A DNA stretch of 51,824 bases from Bacteroidaceae bacterium (GCA_024697785.1 JAILEU010000008.1:1-51824); one strand, 5' to 3'. Counted from the stretch's first letter, positions 37,141 through 47,718 are shown. A program made the numbers and translations. The notes: generated by a model not told the origin, from the letters alone.

Positions 37141-38046
37141 ATGAAACCTACATTGTTTGTGTTGGCTGCGGGTATGGGAAGCCGTTATGGCGGCCTGAAG
37201 CAGCTTGACGGTCTGGGCCCGAGCGGCGAGACCATTATGGACTATTCGATCTACGACGCCATCCGCGCCGGCTTCGGGAAGATTGTCTTTGTCATCCGCA
37301 AGGATTTCGAGCAGGACTTCCGCGACAAGGTGCTGAGCAAGTACGAGGGACACGTTCCCACGAAGCTGGTGTTCCAGGCCATCACCGACCTGCCCGCAGG
37401 CTTCACCTGTCCCGAGGAGCGCGTCAAGCCGTGGGGCACGAACCACGCCGTGCTGATGGGCAAGGACGTCATCAGCGAGCCCTTCTGCGTCATCAACGCC
37501 GACGACTTCTACGGCCGCGACGCTTTTGCCGTCATGGGCAAGCACCTGGCAGCCCTGCCCGAAGGGAGCAAGAACGAATACTCGATGGTGGGCTTCCGCG
37601 TGGCTAACACCCTGAGCGAGAACGGCACCGTGGCCCGCGGCATCTGCAGCACCGACGAGGGCGGAAACCTCACCACCGTCGTCGAACGTACGGAGATCAT
37701 GCGCGTTGACGGCCCCGTCTGCTACAAGGACGAAGAGGGCAAGTGGGTGGCCGTGCCCGACACAACGCCCGTGTCGATGAATATGTGGGGCTTCACGCCC
37801 GACTACTTCAAGTACAGCGAGGAGATGTTCGTCGATTTCCTGAAGGAGAACATCGGCAAGCCGAAGGCTGAGTTCTTCATCCCCCTCGTTGTCAACAACC
37901 TCATCACCACGGGCCGTGCCCGCGTGAAGGTGCTCGACACGACGGCGGTGTGGTTCGGCGTGACGTATGCTGCCGACCGTCAGGACACCGTCGATAAGAT
38001 CAAGGCGCTTGTCGATGCGGGCGAATATCCCGCCAAGCTGTTCTGA
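37141..38046 (+). CDS. Sugar nucleotidyltransferase (NTP_transferase family)
   Basis: LAAGMGSRYGGLKQLDGLGPSGETIMDYSIYDAI. Confidence 0.85.
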   Translation: MKPTLFVLAAGMGSRYGGLKQLDGLGPSGETIMDYSIYDAIRAGFGKIVFVIRKDFEQDFRDKVLSKYEGHVPTKLVFQAITDLPAGFTCPEERVKPWGTNHAVLMGKDVISEPFCVINADDFYGRDAFAVMGKHLAALPEGSKNEYSMVGFRVANTLSENGTVARGICSTDEGGNLTTVVERTEIMRVDGPVCYKDEEGKWVAVPDTTPVSMNMWGFTPDYFKYSEEMFVDFLKENIGKPKAEFFIPLVVNNLITTGRARVKVLDTTAVWFGVTYAADRQDTVDKIKALVDAGEYPAKLF

Positions 38047-38057
38047 GCTGCCGAGCC

Positions 38058-38834
38058 ATGAAGGTCGTTGACCTTATTGTGACAGAGTCCGTCGCTGCAA
38101 GCACGGGCGCCCAGCGTCTGGTGCTTGCTGCGGCGGACGGTTCGTCGCTGCCCGCTGTCCGTCCCGGGCAGTTCGTGGAGGTGCGCATCGACGCGACGCC
38201 CGGCGTGCTGCTGCGCCGTCCCATCTCGGTTCATGACGTCAGGGGCGAGGCCGCGCTCGTCCTGCTGGTGCAGCGTGTCGGCAAGGGTACGGCCTGGCTG
38301 TGCAGCCGCCGCGAAGGCGACGTGGTGAATGTGGTGATGCCCCTCGGCAACGGCTTCACCACCGCGCCCTGTCCGTCCCGTCCCCTCCTCATCGGGGGTG
38401 GGGTAGGCGTGGCGCCGCTGCTGCTGCTGGGCAAGGAGCTGACGAGGATGGGCTCGGAGCCCACCTTCCTGCTGGGGGCGAGGACGGAGAACGACCTTCT
38501 CTGCCTGACGCGCTTCGAGCAGGCTGCCCGCACGCTGGTCGCCACCGAGAACGGCGGAGCGGGCGAGAAGGGGCTGGTGACCCAGCACAGCGTGTTGGAA
38601 CGCGAGCGCTTCGACTTCATCTACACCTGTGGCCCGATGCCGATGATGAAGGCTGTGGCCAGGGTGGCAAAGGCGAAGGGCATACCCTGCGAGGTGTCGC
38701 TGGAAAACCGTATGGCATGTGGCCTCGGCGCCTGTCTATGCTGTGTCGAGGATACAATCCACGGCCACGTCTGCGTCTGCAAGGAAGGCCCCGTGTTCCG
38801 AACCGAACAGCTGAAATGGAAGATGGAGGATTAA
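38058..38834 (+). CDS. pyrK: Dihydroorotate dehydrogenase electron transfer subunit
   Basis: FAD/NAD reductase fold (LIGGGVGVAPLLLLGKEL), 2Fe-2S motif CGLGACLCCVEDT..C, adjacent to pyrD. Confidence 0.92.
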   Translation: MKVVDLIVTESVAASTGAQRLVLAAADGSSLPAVRPGQFVEVRIDATPGVLLRRPISVHDVRGEAALVLLVQRVGKGTAWLCSRREGDVVNVVMPLGNGFTTAPCPSRPLLIGGGVGVAPLLLLGKELTRMGSEPTFLLGARTENDLLCLTRFEQAARTLVATENGGAGEKGLVTQHSVLERERFDFIYTCGPMPMMKAVARVAKAKGIPCEVSLENRMACGLGACLCCVEDTIHGHVCVCKEGPVFRTEQLKWKMED

Positions 38835-38863
38835 GAAATGTAACTAAAATAACCCAATAATCC

Positions 38864-38905
38864 AATCGTAAATCGTAAATAGTCAAATAGTAAATTAAAA
38901 GAATG
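38864..38905 (+). repeat. AATCGTA-type heptamer array leading into the pyrD ATG
   Basis: aatcgta aatcgta aatagtc aaatagt aaattaa aagaatg, ATG 38903-38905. Confidence 0.65.
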
Positions 38906-39802
38906 TTTTCTCCGATCAGAATAGGAAATCTCGTCTTGCGCAACCCTGTGCTGACAGCATCGGGCACGTTCGGCTATGGCACGGAGTATGCCGACTTCGT
39001 GGACTTCAATCGTCTGGGCGGCATTATCGTCAAGGGCACGACGCTCCACCACCGCGAGGGTAACCCCTATCCTCGCATGGCCGAGACGCCTTCGGGCATG
39101 CTCAATGCCGTAGGGCTTCAGAATAAGGGGGTGGACCACTTTGTCCACACTCTCTATCCCTCTATCTGCGACCTGCCGACGAACGTCATCGTCAACGTGT
39201 CAGGCTCGACCATCGACGACTATGTGGCTGTGGCTGAGCAGATAGATGCCCTGGAGCAGATTCCTGCCATCGAGCTGAACATCTCGTGCCCCAACGTGAA
39301 GCAGGGCGGCATGGCCTTCGGCGTCACGACGGACGGGGCAGCGGCAGTGGTGAAGGCCGTACGCGAGGTGTATCACAAGACACTCATCGTGAAGCTTTCG
39401 CCCAACGTGACGGACATCGTGGCTATTGCCCGTGCCGTCGAGGAGGCCGGCGCCGACAGCGTGTCGCTCATCAACACGCTGCTGGGCATGGCCATCGATG
39501 CGGAGAAACGACGCCCGGTGCTCTCGACCGTCACCGGCGGACTGAGCGGACCTGCCGTCAAGCCCGTGGCGCTGCGCATGGTGTGGCAGGTGGCGCATGC
39601 CGTGACGATTCCCGTCGTCGGACTGGGAGGCATCATGAACGGCACCGATGCCATCGAGTTCCTGCTGGCCGGTGCCAAAGCCGTCGAGGTGGGTACGGCA
39701 AACTTCATCGATCCCGCAGTCACCATGCACATCGTCGATGAGATGGAGGACTACCTTCGCCGCCACGGCATGAACAGCTGGGATGAAGTGACGATGATAT
39801 AG
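38903..39802 (+). CDS. pyrD: Dihydroorotate dehydrogenase (class 1B-like)
   Basis: [63 protein letters not shown]. Confidence 0.95.
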   Translation: MFSPIRIGNLVLRNPVLTASGTFGYGTEYADFVDFNRLGGIIVKGTTLHHREGNPYPRMAETPSGMLNAVGLQNKGVDHFVHTLYPSICDLPTNVIVNVSGSTIDDYVAVAEQIDALEQIPAIELNISCPNVKQGGMAFGVTTDGAAAVVKAVREVYHKTLIVKLSPNVTDIVAIARAVEEAGADSVSLINTLLGMAIDAEKRRPVLSTVTGGLSGPAVKPVALRMVWQVAHAVTIPVVGLGGIMNGTDAIEFLLAGAKAVEVGTANFIDPAVTMHIVDEMEDYLRRHGMNSWDEVTMI

Positions 39803-39806
39803 CACG

Positions 39807-39832
39807 AAAAAAGCAGCCACTTCTGTGACTGC
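39807..39832 (-). terminator. Terminator downstream of tRNA-fMet
   Basis: On minus: GCAGTCAC-agaa-GTGGCTGC-TTTTTT. Confidence 0.8.
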
Positions 39833-39839
39833 CACTGAG

Positions 39840-39911
<72 letters not shown>

Positions 39912-39994
39912 ATGTTTTCAGCTGCAAAGGTAGAGCCTTTCTGCCGATAAAAAAAATTGGAGTAGCTTATTTTAAGTTTATTTAATATATCAAA

Positions 39995-40570
39995 ATGAAG
40001 GACCAGACACGCCAGGCCCTGATAGAAGCGGCCAGAACGCTCTTCATCACAAAAGGTTTTGACGGCACCACCATGATCGACGTGGCCGAGCAGGCCGACA
40101 AAGGCCGCCGGACGCTCTACTACTATTTCAGCAGTAAGAAAGCCCTGTTGCGCGCCGTAGCCGAGACGGAGCTGGAGCGCATCATTGACGTCCTCGACGC
40201 AGTGGTGGAGAAGGACACGCCCGCCAGCGATAAGATGGTGGAGTTCGTCATGAGCCGGCTGAACAATGTCCGTCACTCCATCTTCCGGAATGGTTCGCTG
40301 CGTGCTGACTTCACACGCTTTATGCGCACCATCGACAGCATCCGCGCCAAGTGCGAGAAACGTGAGATAGCCCTCATCGAGCGCATCCTTCTTCAGGGCG
40401 TGCACGAAGGGCAGTTTCATGTGGAGAACATCCACATCATGGCGCAGTTCATCCACTATAGCGCCAAGGGCCTCGAGAACCCCTATATACGTGGCGAGAT
40501 AGCCTCAGGCAACGATGTGCAGCTGCTCCACCGCATGGCGCGCAAGGTCATCCTCGGCGCCCTGCGGTAA
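39995..40570 (+). CDS. TetR/AcrR-family transcriptional regulator
   Basis: QALIEAARTLFITKGFDGTTMIDVAEQADKGRRTLYYYFSSKKALLRAV. Confidence 0.92.
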   Translation: MKDQTRQALIEAARTLFITKGFDGTTMIDVAEQADKGRRTLYYYFSSKKALLRAVAETELERIIDVLDAVVEKDTPASDKMVEFVMSRLNNVRHSIFRNGSLRADFTRFMRTIDSIRAKCEKREIALIERILLQGVHEGQFHVENIHIMAQFIHYSAKGLENPYIRGEIASGNDVQLLHRMARKVILGALR

Positions 40571-40592
40571 TGGACAATAGATCATTGAAACG

Positions 40593-41279
40593 ATGAACAT
40601 CCTCTACGAAGACAACCATATCATCATCGTCAACAAAGCCGTTGGCGAGATTGTCCAGGGCGACAAGACGGGCGACAAGCCCTTGTCGGAAATCGTGGCT
40701 GACTACCTGAAAGAGAAGTATAATAAGCCCGGAGCGGCCTTTGTGGGCGTACCGCACCGGCTCGACCGTCCCACCAGCGGCATCGTCGTGCTGGCCAAGA
40801 CCAGCAAGGCCCTCGAACGTCTTAACGACATGTTCCGCCGCGGCGATGTGGAGAAGACCTACTGGGCCATTGTCGGCAACCGTCCTCCGGAGGAGGCTGC
40901 CGAGCTTACCCATTGGCTCGTACGCAACGAACAGCAGAACAAGTCCTATGCCTACGACCGCGAACGTCCCGGGGCCAAACAGGCTGTGCTTGACTATCGC
41001 CTCCTTGTCAGCCTGAAGAACTACCATCTGCTCGAAGTGGAGCTGAAGACAGGACGTCATCATCAGATACGCTGTCAGCTGGCCAAGATTGGCTGCCCCA
41101 TCAAGGGCGACCTCAAGTATGGTGCCCCCCGCTCAAATCCCGACGGCAGCATCAGCCTCCACGCCCGCCGCGTGCGTTTCGTCCATCCCGTTTCGCACAT
41201 CGATATCGACGTCACCGCTCCTGTCCCCGACAACAACCTCTGGCAAGCTGCCGAGAGTGCCATGAAGATTGAGGATTGA
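40593..41279 (+). CDS. RluA-family pseudouridine synthase
   Basis: PHRLDRPTSGIVVLAKTSKAL; LKTGRHHQIRCQLAKIGCPIKGDLKYG. Confidence 0.93.
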   Translation: MNILYEDNHIIIVNKAVGEIVQGDKTGDKPLSEIVADYLKEKYNKPGAAFVGVPHRLDRPTSGIVVLAKTSKALERLNDMFRRGDVEKTYWAIVGNRPPEEAAELTHWLVRNEQQNKSYAYDRERPGAKQAVLDYRLLVSLKNYHLLEVELKTGRHHQIRCQLAKIGCPIKGDLKYGAPRSNPDGSISLHARRVRFVHPVSHIDIDVTAPVPDNNLWQAAESAMKIED

Positions 41280-41286
41280 GAGACAA

Positions 41287-41310
41287 CGATAACGTTAACG
41301 ATAACGATAA
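41287..41310 (+). repeat. Short hexamer array CGATAA/CGTTAA downstream of the RluA gene
   Basis: cgataa cgttaa cgataa cgataa. Confidence 0.7.
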
Positions 41311-41332
41311 TTATTGAATACCGAGGGTTATA

Positions 41333-41812
41333 ATGATTATCCGCAAAGCAACAAAAGCCGACATCCCTGTCATCTACGAACTCATCAAGGGATTGGCTGA
41401 ATATGAACGCCGTCCGCAGGATGTGACAGGAAGCGAGGATGCTCTTGCCCATTGGCTTTTTGAACGTGGCATTGCCACAACGCTGATAGGGGAGCTGGAT
41501 GGCCGTGCCGTAGCCTACGCCCTTTATTATCCGGTGTTCGGCTCATTTGCTGCCGAAGGCAGGGTACACCTCGAAGACCTTTTCGTCCTTCCTGAACTGC
41601 GTGGCGAGGGACTGGGCCGTCAGCTCCTTGCCCGTGTTGCTGCCGAAGTGCTTGCCGAAGGCTACACCGGCATGGAGTGGAGTGCCCTTGCCTGGAATAC
41701 TCCTGCTGTCCGTTTCTACACCCGTTTAGGTGCTGCCGAAGATTCGGGCCGCACCTACATGTCCTTTACTCACACCCAGCTGATGAAGATATCAGCATTG
41801 GCAGAGCGATAA
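41333..41812 (+). CDS. GNAT-family N-acetyltransferase
   Basis: MIIRKATKADIPVIYELIKGLAEYE; LEDLFVLPELRGEGLGRQLLARVA. Confidence 0.92.
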   Translation: MIIRKATKADIPVIYELIKGLAEYERRPQDVTGSEDALAHWLFERGIATTLIGELDGRAVAYALYYPVFGSFAAEGRVHLEDLFVLPELRGEGLGRQLLARVAAEVLAEGYTGMEWSALAWNTPAVRFYTRLGAAEDSGRTYMSFTHTQLMKISALAER

Positions 41813-41884
41813 GCATATATCCGTCTTATCGCCTTTTCTGGCTCACTATCCATGGGCAATGCCTATGGTCAGCGTTATATTACG

Positions 41885-44800
41885 CTACGGACGTGGAGTT
41901 ATGATGGGTGTTCCGTCGGGGGTTAGCCCTTCGGCTGAGATGGTGAGGGCGCGGCTGTAGCCGTTGTTGTAGAAGGATATGGTGGCCTGGCCTTCAGCAT
42001 TGGTCGTGACTTCGGGATTCCAGTAGAGGGTGCGGCGGTAGTCCTTGTCGCCCTGCACGGGGCCGTTAGGGTAGGTGGGGGCGTAGAACTCTACTACGGG
42101 GGTATAGCCGGAGAAGGTGGTAAGGCGCTCGTTTTTTCCGCGGCGTTCAGCGAAGGCCGCATCGCCGTAATCCACTTCAGCAATCAGGAACTTGTCGCCT
42201 CTGTTCAGGTATCGCAGAAAATCCTGATATTCTGAATCTATCATCAGCCTGTTTGCATAGCGTTTGAAGCTGGGCAGGACGCGCGGGTCGTAGTTGATGG
42301 TGTCGTAAATCATGACGGACTTGATGTATTCCATATCGCTGTTCTTTATCCGTTCTCCGAGGTGGCTGGCCGACTCCTCGTTGGTGATGTCGCGTTCCGT
42401 TCCTTCGCTCCAGCCGTCGCCCAGGTCTTCTTGCAGCATCCGCCAGTTGTGCTTGTCAAGCACTTCGCCACCCGCCATGGGGATGATGTATCGATGTACC
42501 GTATGGTCATAGACGCTCAGACCGTAACGGTCTCCATAAAAACCAATCCGATAGAGGTATTCATAAAGTCGGTAGGTGTAGTCACCCTCGTCGAAAATAT
42601 CCTCGCAGGCAGCTGCGGCATCGTAGGCGTGGAAGGTGCCGTAATCGACGTAGAGCACGTTGGCCTTGATTTCCACCTCGTCGAGGGTGATGGCGTCGTG
42701 GGGCATGAGGAAGTCGTTGATGTCCTCGCGCCACGAGGGCAGCAGGGCGTTCGATGCCTTGTGGTCGGGCAGGTAGGTGTCGAGCGGGGTGTAGGCATAG
42801 ACTCCAGGCTTGTACGAGCGCTCAAGCCGCATGCGCGTGGTGGCCTTCTTCATGATTTTCTTGTCCTGCTCGGTGTGGTAGTAGAGATGCCATTTCCCCT
42901 CGAAGTCCTGCAGGCCCACGCTCCAATAGCCCTCGGCGTCGGTGGTGACGGACGCTTTCTGCTCCAGGTCACGTTCGGGCGAGACGAGGAGCACATCGAC
43001 CTTTGTGTTCGACAGGGGACGCTCGGTGATGCGGCTGAACGCCCAGCCTTCAAGGACAAGCTGCTGCTCGGTGTAGTGGCGCACCTTGAAGGGGGTGACG
43101 CCTGCCATCTGCTGCCAGTCGTAGCGTGTCCATCCCTGCACAAGCATCAAGAGGTCGAGAGCGGTCTTTTTTAGACTATCAGACTTACAGACTAACAGAC
43201 TGTCAGATGAATGTTTAGGAGAGCTGTTATCTACCAGTCTGTTAGTCTGATAGTCTGCCAGTCTATCAAAGTACCACCCCGGCTCTTCGATAAGTCCCTT
43301 GAGCTCGGAAGAAAGGAGCATGTAGGTGCGGATGTCGTCGGCGTATGCGGTGCCGTAGTCGGCGGCGTCGCGCACGGCGAGTGAGAAGGTGATGGGCATG
43401 CCGGACGAGAAGGTCATCTGGATTCTCTCGAAAGGCTTGTATTCGGGTTTGGTGGCCGTATAGGTGACGGGAACCGTTGCCGTGCCGTTATCGACAAACA
43501 CCGTGCGCTGGGCAAGGATGTCGCCTGCGGGGTTGTAGAGCGTGAACTGGCAGACGCCCGTGGGGACTTGGCGGGTGGAGATGCCGATGTCGTAGGTGAT
43601 GACCTGCGTACTGATTTGCTGCGTCACACCGAAGCCGTTGTCCGTGGGGGTATAGACGGTGTCGTTCCGGGCAGCGACGTGGATGGTGTCGAAGGCGCAG
43701 AGCTGTCCGCGCCCCGTGAGGGTATAGGCCAGCAGGGTGTCAGCGGTCATGCCGACGGCGTCGATGTGGGCGATGAGCGTATGGTCGTGCTGCGTGAGAT
43801 GGAGCGCACAGCCCTGTCTTTCGGCTTTGGGGAGCGTACACTCGTACTCCTTGCCGTCAAGTGTGGCGATGAGCTTCTCGCTGCCCGCATCGGTCTGCCA
43901 CTCGAAGCTGCCCATGCCCCGATGCTGGGGGCTGAGGGTGACAGCCTTGCCGTCCTTCGTGCGCAGACCGTCGATGTTAACTCCCAGCCCGTTGTCGTCT
44001 GTGGCCTTGAAGGCGATGTTGCATGGAATGCCGCTGATGAGGTGACCTCCCTCGGGGAAGAAGGAGAGCGTCAGCCCTTTCGGTTTCTGCCTGGACGGTT
44101 GAGTCTCGCTCTTCCTCCGTCGCGACTCGGCAGAAGCCAAGCGAGCTTGGTTCTGCTCTCGCTGCTCCGTCGGTTGGGGACGAAAGATTTCGTGATAGGG
44201 ATATTCGCCCACGACGGGGTTGTCGTAATATCCCTCCCGCTCGGGAAACTGATAGACGGGGATGACGCGGGAGAAGATGGCGGCATCGTCGAAGTTGAGC
44301 ATGGAGTGGGTGTAGGCACGAATCTGGTAATAGCCACTGGGCAGGTTGACGGCTCCGCGACGGTCGATGGCCTCCCTCACGGAGGTATCGACAAGCTGGA
44401 AGGCACCGTGGCAGCGGCCACCGACAATCTTCAGCTTGTGCTGTTTGATGATGACGCCGGTGGGCGAGAGCAGGTCGACGTAGAGAACGCGGCTGGCGGG
44501 TGCATGAAGGCCTGTGTCGTCGGTGACGTAGGCGGCGTAGTAGATGGTCTCGCCCTGGAAATAGGCGGTGTTGTCGAAGTGGAGATAGACGCGCTCGCGG
44601 GGACAGACGCGCAGGAAATAGTTGTAGTACGAGGCGAGGTAGCGCAGCCTGGCCAGATCGTCCTTCTTGCTTTCGTCGATGTCGTTCCACTTGGGCACGA
44701 CGAGCGGAGAGTCCTTCACAAGCGTTTCAGGCAGGGTGAGGAGGCTGTCGGCCGAAAAGCCGATGCCGGCAGGCGAAGTCTCCAGAACAAGGTCTTCAGG

Positions 44801-45478
44801 ACGATAGACGGTCTGCTTGGTGATAGAGACAACCTTGTCCACAACAAAGGTGAAGTAGTAGTTGAACTGTGTGTTGCCGATGAATACCGGCATGTGAACG
44901 CGCATGGTACGCCTCACCTGGTCAGCCGCGTTTCTTCGGGCGGCAGAGCGGGTGCGGAAACGCGAAGGGAGCAGCGGCGTGATGTCCTTCCTGACGCCGC
45001 CCTCGACGGGGTAGTTGACGTCGGGGATGAGGAAACCGCTCAATCCCGTCCCGCCAGGGACGAACGAGGGCATCATCTCGTCAGTATGCTCGAGCGTATA
45101 GCCCACGCCGCTCTGGAGACGGTTCGGATCGCGATAGTTGACGCTGCTCCACGGAATCATCATGGGTGCCTGACGCTTGTTGACAACGGAGAAGTTGAGC
45201 GCAATGTCCGACACATACCACGTGGCACCGATGACGTCGTCGGCATAGCGGTAGCGGTGGTCCTCGCCCCCGTCGAGGTCGGTGAAGGCCTCGGCCTTGA
45301 TGCCTTGGCGGAATCCTACGTTCCTGTCGCACGACACGTCGTCCAAACGTATCGCATAGCGTACCACATACTCTGGCTTGCCTTTAGGCTCCTTTCTGGA
45401 TATCGATACCTTCTCTCCTGCAGACGAGGGAAGGGCAAAGGCTGCCATTATAATAATAAGGTACACGTATCGTTTCAT
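41885..45478 (-). CDS. Large secreted MG2/alpha-2-macroglobulin-like Bacteroidetes protein
   Basis: Signal peptide MKRYVYLIIIMAAFALPSSA from ATG at 45478; RERVYLHFDNTAYFQGETIYYAAYVTD and LPSGYYQIRAYTHSMLNF motifs. Confidence 0.75.
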   Translation of the reverse strand: MKRYVYLIIIMAAFALPSSAGEKVSISRKEPKGKPEYVVRYAIRLDDVSCDRNVGFRQGIKAEAFTDLDGGEDHRYRYADDVIGATWYVSDIALNFSVVNKRQAPMMIPWSSVNYRDPNRLQSGVGYTLEHTDEMMPSFVPGGTGLSGFLIPDVNYPVEGGVRKDITPLLPSRFRTRSAARRNAADQVRRTMRVHMPVFIGNTQFNYYFTFVVDKVVSITKQTVYRPEDLVLETSPAGIGFSADSLLTLPETLVKDSPLVVPKWNDIDESKKDDLARLRYLASYYNYFLRVCPRERVYLHFDNTAYFQGETIYYAAYVTDDTGLHAPASRVLYVDLLSPTGVIIKQHKLKIVGGRCHGAFQLVDTSVREAIDRRGAVNLPSGYYQIRAYTHSMLNFDDAAIFSRVIPVYQFPEREGYYDNPVVGEYPYHEIFRPQPTEQREQNQARLASAESRRRKSETQPSRQKPKGLTLSFFPEGGHLISGIPCNIAFKATDDNGLGVNIDGLRTKDGKAVTLSPQHRGMGSFEWQTDAGSEKLIATLDGKEYECTLPKAERQGCALHLTQHDHTLIAHIDAVGMTADTLLAYTLTGRGQLCAFDTIHVAARNDTVYTPTDNGFGVTQQISTQVITYDIGISTRQVPTGVCQFTLYNPAGDILAQRTVFVDNGTATVPVTYTATKPEYKPFERIQMTFSSGMPITFSLAVRDAADYGTAYADDIRTYMLLSSELKGLIEEPGWYFDRLADYQTNRLVDNSSPKHSSDSLLVCKSDSLKKTALDLLMLVQGWTRYDWQQMAGVTPFKVRHYTEQQLVLEGWAFSRITERPLSNTKVDVLLVSPERDLEQKASVTTDAEGYWSVGLQDFEGKWHLYYHTEQDKKIMKKATTRMRLERSYKPGVYAYTPLDTYLPDHKASNALLPSWREDINDFLMPHDAITLDEVEIKANVLYVDYGTFHAYDAAAACEDIFDEGDYTYRLYEYLYRIGFYGDRYGLSVYDHTVHRYIIPMAGGEVLDKHNWRMLQEDLGDGWSEGTERDITNEESASHLGERIKNSDMEYIKSVMIYDTINYDPRVLPSFKRYANRLMIDSEYQDFLRYLNRGDKFLIAEVDYGDAAFAERRGKNERLTTFSGYTPVVEFYAPTYPNGPVQGDKDYRRTLYWNPEVTTNAEGQATISFYNNGYSRALTISAEGLTPDGTPIITPRP
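43169..43266. repeat. Octamer-armed hairpin element, copy 3 (shortened core), in frame within the 1215-aa protein gene
   Basis: agactatcagacttacagactaacagactgtcagatgaatgtt...gctgttatctaccagtctgttagtctgatagtctgccagtct; encodes DRLADYQTNRLVDNSSPKHSSDSLLVCKSDSL. Confidence 0.88.
44119..44168. repeat. Intragenic copy related to the 13942-14130 element
   Basis: Minus strand ggagcagcgagagca...gagtcgcgac: exact 15-nt and 10-nt matches to 14006-14020 and 14042-14051. Confidence 0.65.
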
Positions 45479-45501
45479 GACGCTGCTGGGTTCGGGCGGG
45501 A

Positions 45502-45509
45502 CAAAGTTA
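45502..45509 (-). promoter_or_regulatory. -7 element TAACTTTG for the MG2-like gene
   Basis: caaagtta on plus strand, 24 nt upstream of the ATG at 45478. Confidence 0.5.
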
Positions 45510-45634
45510 GTGAAAGTTGTACGATAAACCATGCATTTTCTTATATTCTATTATAAAGAGTCTCAAAAAAGGAAAATAAATACCCCTTTTGATGTTTTTT
45601 TTTCATTTTTCTCGTGTTTTTCGCTTTTTTGCAC

Positions 45635-45642
45635 TATCTTCG
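45635..45642 (+). promoter_or_regulatory. Putative -7 element TATCTTCG for the NfeD-like/flotillin genes
   Basis: TATCTTCG 26 nt before the ATG at 45668. Confidence 0.4.
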
Positions 45643-45667
45643 CCTTCAAAATAAGAAGTAAAGCATT

Positions 45668-46228
45668 ATGATGGAAGCATGGAACGCCCTCGAAGGGGCA
45701 CAGAAAGTGTTTTGGTGCGTGGCCATTGTGGCCAGCATCGTGTTTGTCATTCAGACCATTATGACGTTCGTCGGCCTGGACAGTGATACTGATTTGGACA
45801 CCGGTGGCCTGGACGTGGACGAAGGTATCTCGGGCTTCTTCAGCCTGAAAAACCTTGTGAATTTCCTGCTGGGTTACGGCTGGGCAGGCGTCGTTTTCAA
45901 GAACATGATTCACTCGACGTTGTGGATTCAGCTGGCCGCAGTTGGCGTGGGCCTCTTGTTTGTGCTGGTGTGGGTCATCATCATCCGTCAGGTCATGAAG
46001 CTGGGTGTGGATAAGACGTTCCACATCGAGGAGACAGTTGGCCTTGTGGCCGATGTGTACCTCCGTATCCCTGCGGAAAAAGCATCCAGCGGCAAGGTGA
46101 TGGTCAGCGTCCGGGGCTCGGTGCACGAGCTTGAAGCCGTCACGGCTGGCGATGCCATTCCCACGGGAGCCAAAGCACGCATCGTCTCCGTCGTTAGCCA
46201 GGATTCTGTGCTGGTGGAGGCTGTATGA
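45668..46228 (+). CDS. NfeD/YuaF-like membrane protein (OB-fold C-terminus)
   Basis: TM segments plus C-terminal beta domain, directly upstream of flotillin. Confidence 0.75.
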   Translation: MMEAWNALEGAQKVFWCVAIVASIVFVIQTIMTFVGLDSDTDLDTGGLDVDEGISGFFSLKNLVNFLLGYGWAGVVFKNMIHSTLWIQLAAVGVGLLFVLVWVIIIRQVMKLGVDKTFHIEETVGLVADVYLRIPAEKASSGKVMVSVRGSVHELEAVTAGDAIPTGAKARIVSVVSQDSVLVEAV

Positions 46229-46285
46229 CGGCTGAATTATAATTATGAATTAGGTATTTAACAATTAATAAAAAAGCATTTATTT

Positions 46286-47650
46286 ATGGATCCGTTTTTC
46301 TTGATTATGCTGCTTGTCGTCGTCGTGTTTGTGATGATAGCAGCTGTTGTGCGGCGCTATCGCCGTTGCCCGTCGGATAAAATCCTTGTCGTTTATGGCA
46401 AGACGGGCGGAGGCAGCGCCAAGTGTATCCACGGTGGAGGTAAGTTCGTGTGGCCCATCATACAGGACTATGCGTACCTGAACCTGACGCCTATCAGCAT
46501 TGACGCCAACCTGACGAATGCCCTTTCGAAGCAGAACATCCGTGTCGATGTCCCCTGCCGTTTCACGGTTGGTATTTCGACGGAAAGCGACTCGATGAAC
46601 AATGCCGCTGAGCGTCTGCTGGGCCTAAGCGCCAACGAGATTCAGGAACTGGCCCGCGACATTCTGTTCGGACAGCTCCGTCTGGTCATTGCCACCATGA
46701 GCATCGAGGAAATCAACAGCGACCGCGACAAGTTCCTTGAGGCTATCTCAAAGAACGTGGAGGTGGAACTGAAGAAGATTGGCCTTCGCCTGATTAACGT
46801 TAATGTTACCGACATCAAGGACGAGAGCGGCTACATTGAGGCTCTCGGTAAGGAGGCTGCCGCAAAGGCCATCAACGAAGCCAAGGTGAGCGTAGCCGAG
46901 CAGGACAAGTACGGTGAAATCGGTAAAGCCGAGGCTGTCCGCGACACCCGCATCCGGACGAGTGAGGCCAATGCCGTTGCTGTGCAGGGTGAGAATACGG
47001 CACAGATTGAGATTGCCAACTCAAATGCATCGCGCCGCCAGAAGGAGGCTGAAGCGTTGCGTCTGGCTGTGGCTGCCGAGAAGGTGCAGCAGGCCCGCGC
47101 CTTGCAGGAGGCATACGCCGCCGAGCGCGAGGCTGAGCTTGCCCGTGCCGAACGCGAGCGCAGCACCCAGCAGGCAAACGTCATTGTGCCGCAGGAGGTG
47201 GAGAAGCAGCGCATTGTCATCGAAGCTGAGGCTGAGGCCGAGCGTGCCCGTGTACAAGCCAAGGGTGAGGCTGACGCTCTCTTCGCCAAGATGGAGGCAC
47301 AAGGTAAGGGTTCGTACGAAATCCTGACGAAACAGGCACAAGGCTACGACAAGATGGTGCAGGCAGCGGGCGGAGACGCCAACAAGGCCTACATGCTGTT
47401 GCTGCTTGACAAGCTGCCCGAACTCGTAACCACTCAGGTGGAAGCCGTCAAGGGCATCAACATCGACCACGTCACCGTGTGGGACAACGGCGCGAAGGGC
47501 GAGGACGGCAAAGGCTCGACGGCCAACTTCATCAGTGGCCTGATGAAGTCCGTGCCCCCGCTCAGCGACCTCTTTGACCTGGCTGGCATGAATCTGCCAC
47601 AGTACCTCGGGTCGAAGAAAGAAGAGCCTGCCCAGGAAGAAAAAGAGTGA
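46286..47650 (+). CDS. Flotillin/SPFH-domain protein
   Basis: N-terminal TM then SPFH domain; Glu/Ala coiled coil (AEAEAERARVQAKGEADALFAKMEAQGKG) and C-terminal flotillin motif. Confidence 0.92.
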   Translation: MDPFFLIMLLVVVVFVMIAAVVRRYRRCPSDKILVVYGKTGGGSAKCIHGGGKFVWPIIQDYAYLNLTPISIDANLTNALSKQNIRVDVPCRFTVGISTESDSMNNAAERLLGLSANEIQELARDILFGQLRLVIATMSIEEINSDRDKFLEAISKNVEVELKKIGLRLINVNVTDIKDESGYIEALGKEAAAKAINEAKVSVAEQDKYGEIGKAEAVRDTRIRTSEANAVAVQGENTAQIEIANSNASRRQKEAEALRLAVAAEKVQQARALQEAYAAEREAELARAERERSTQQANVIVPQEVEKQRIVIEAEAEAERARVQAKGEADALFAKMEAQGKGSYEILTKQAQGYDKMVQAAGGDANKAYMLLLLDKLPELVTTQVEAVKGINIDHVTVWDNGAKGEDGKGSTANFISGLMKSVPPLSDLFDLAGMNLPQYLGSKKEEPAQEEKE

Positions 47651-47718
47651 TTGATATTTACTATTTGACGATTTACGATTTACTATTTATTTGTCAATTT
47701 GATTATTTGATGATTTCG
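47649..47718 (+). repeat. GATTTAC-type heptamer array beginning in the flotillin stop codon; inverted arm at ~47741-47810
   Basis: gattgat atttact atttgac gatttac gatttac tatttat ttgtcaa tttgatt atttgat gatttcg; inverse aagtaaataaatcgtaactagtaaatcttcaaatag...aaatcgtaaatcatc. Confidence 0.75.

Noticed and set aside
43568-45556. 662-aa plus-strand ORF
   Set aside because: Antisense to the MG2-like gene with typical mirror composition and no domain signal.
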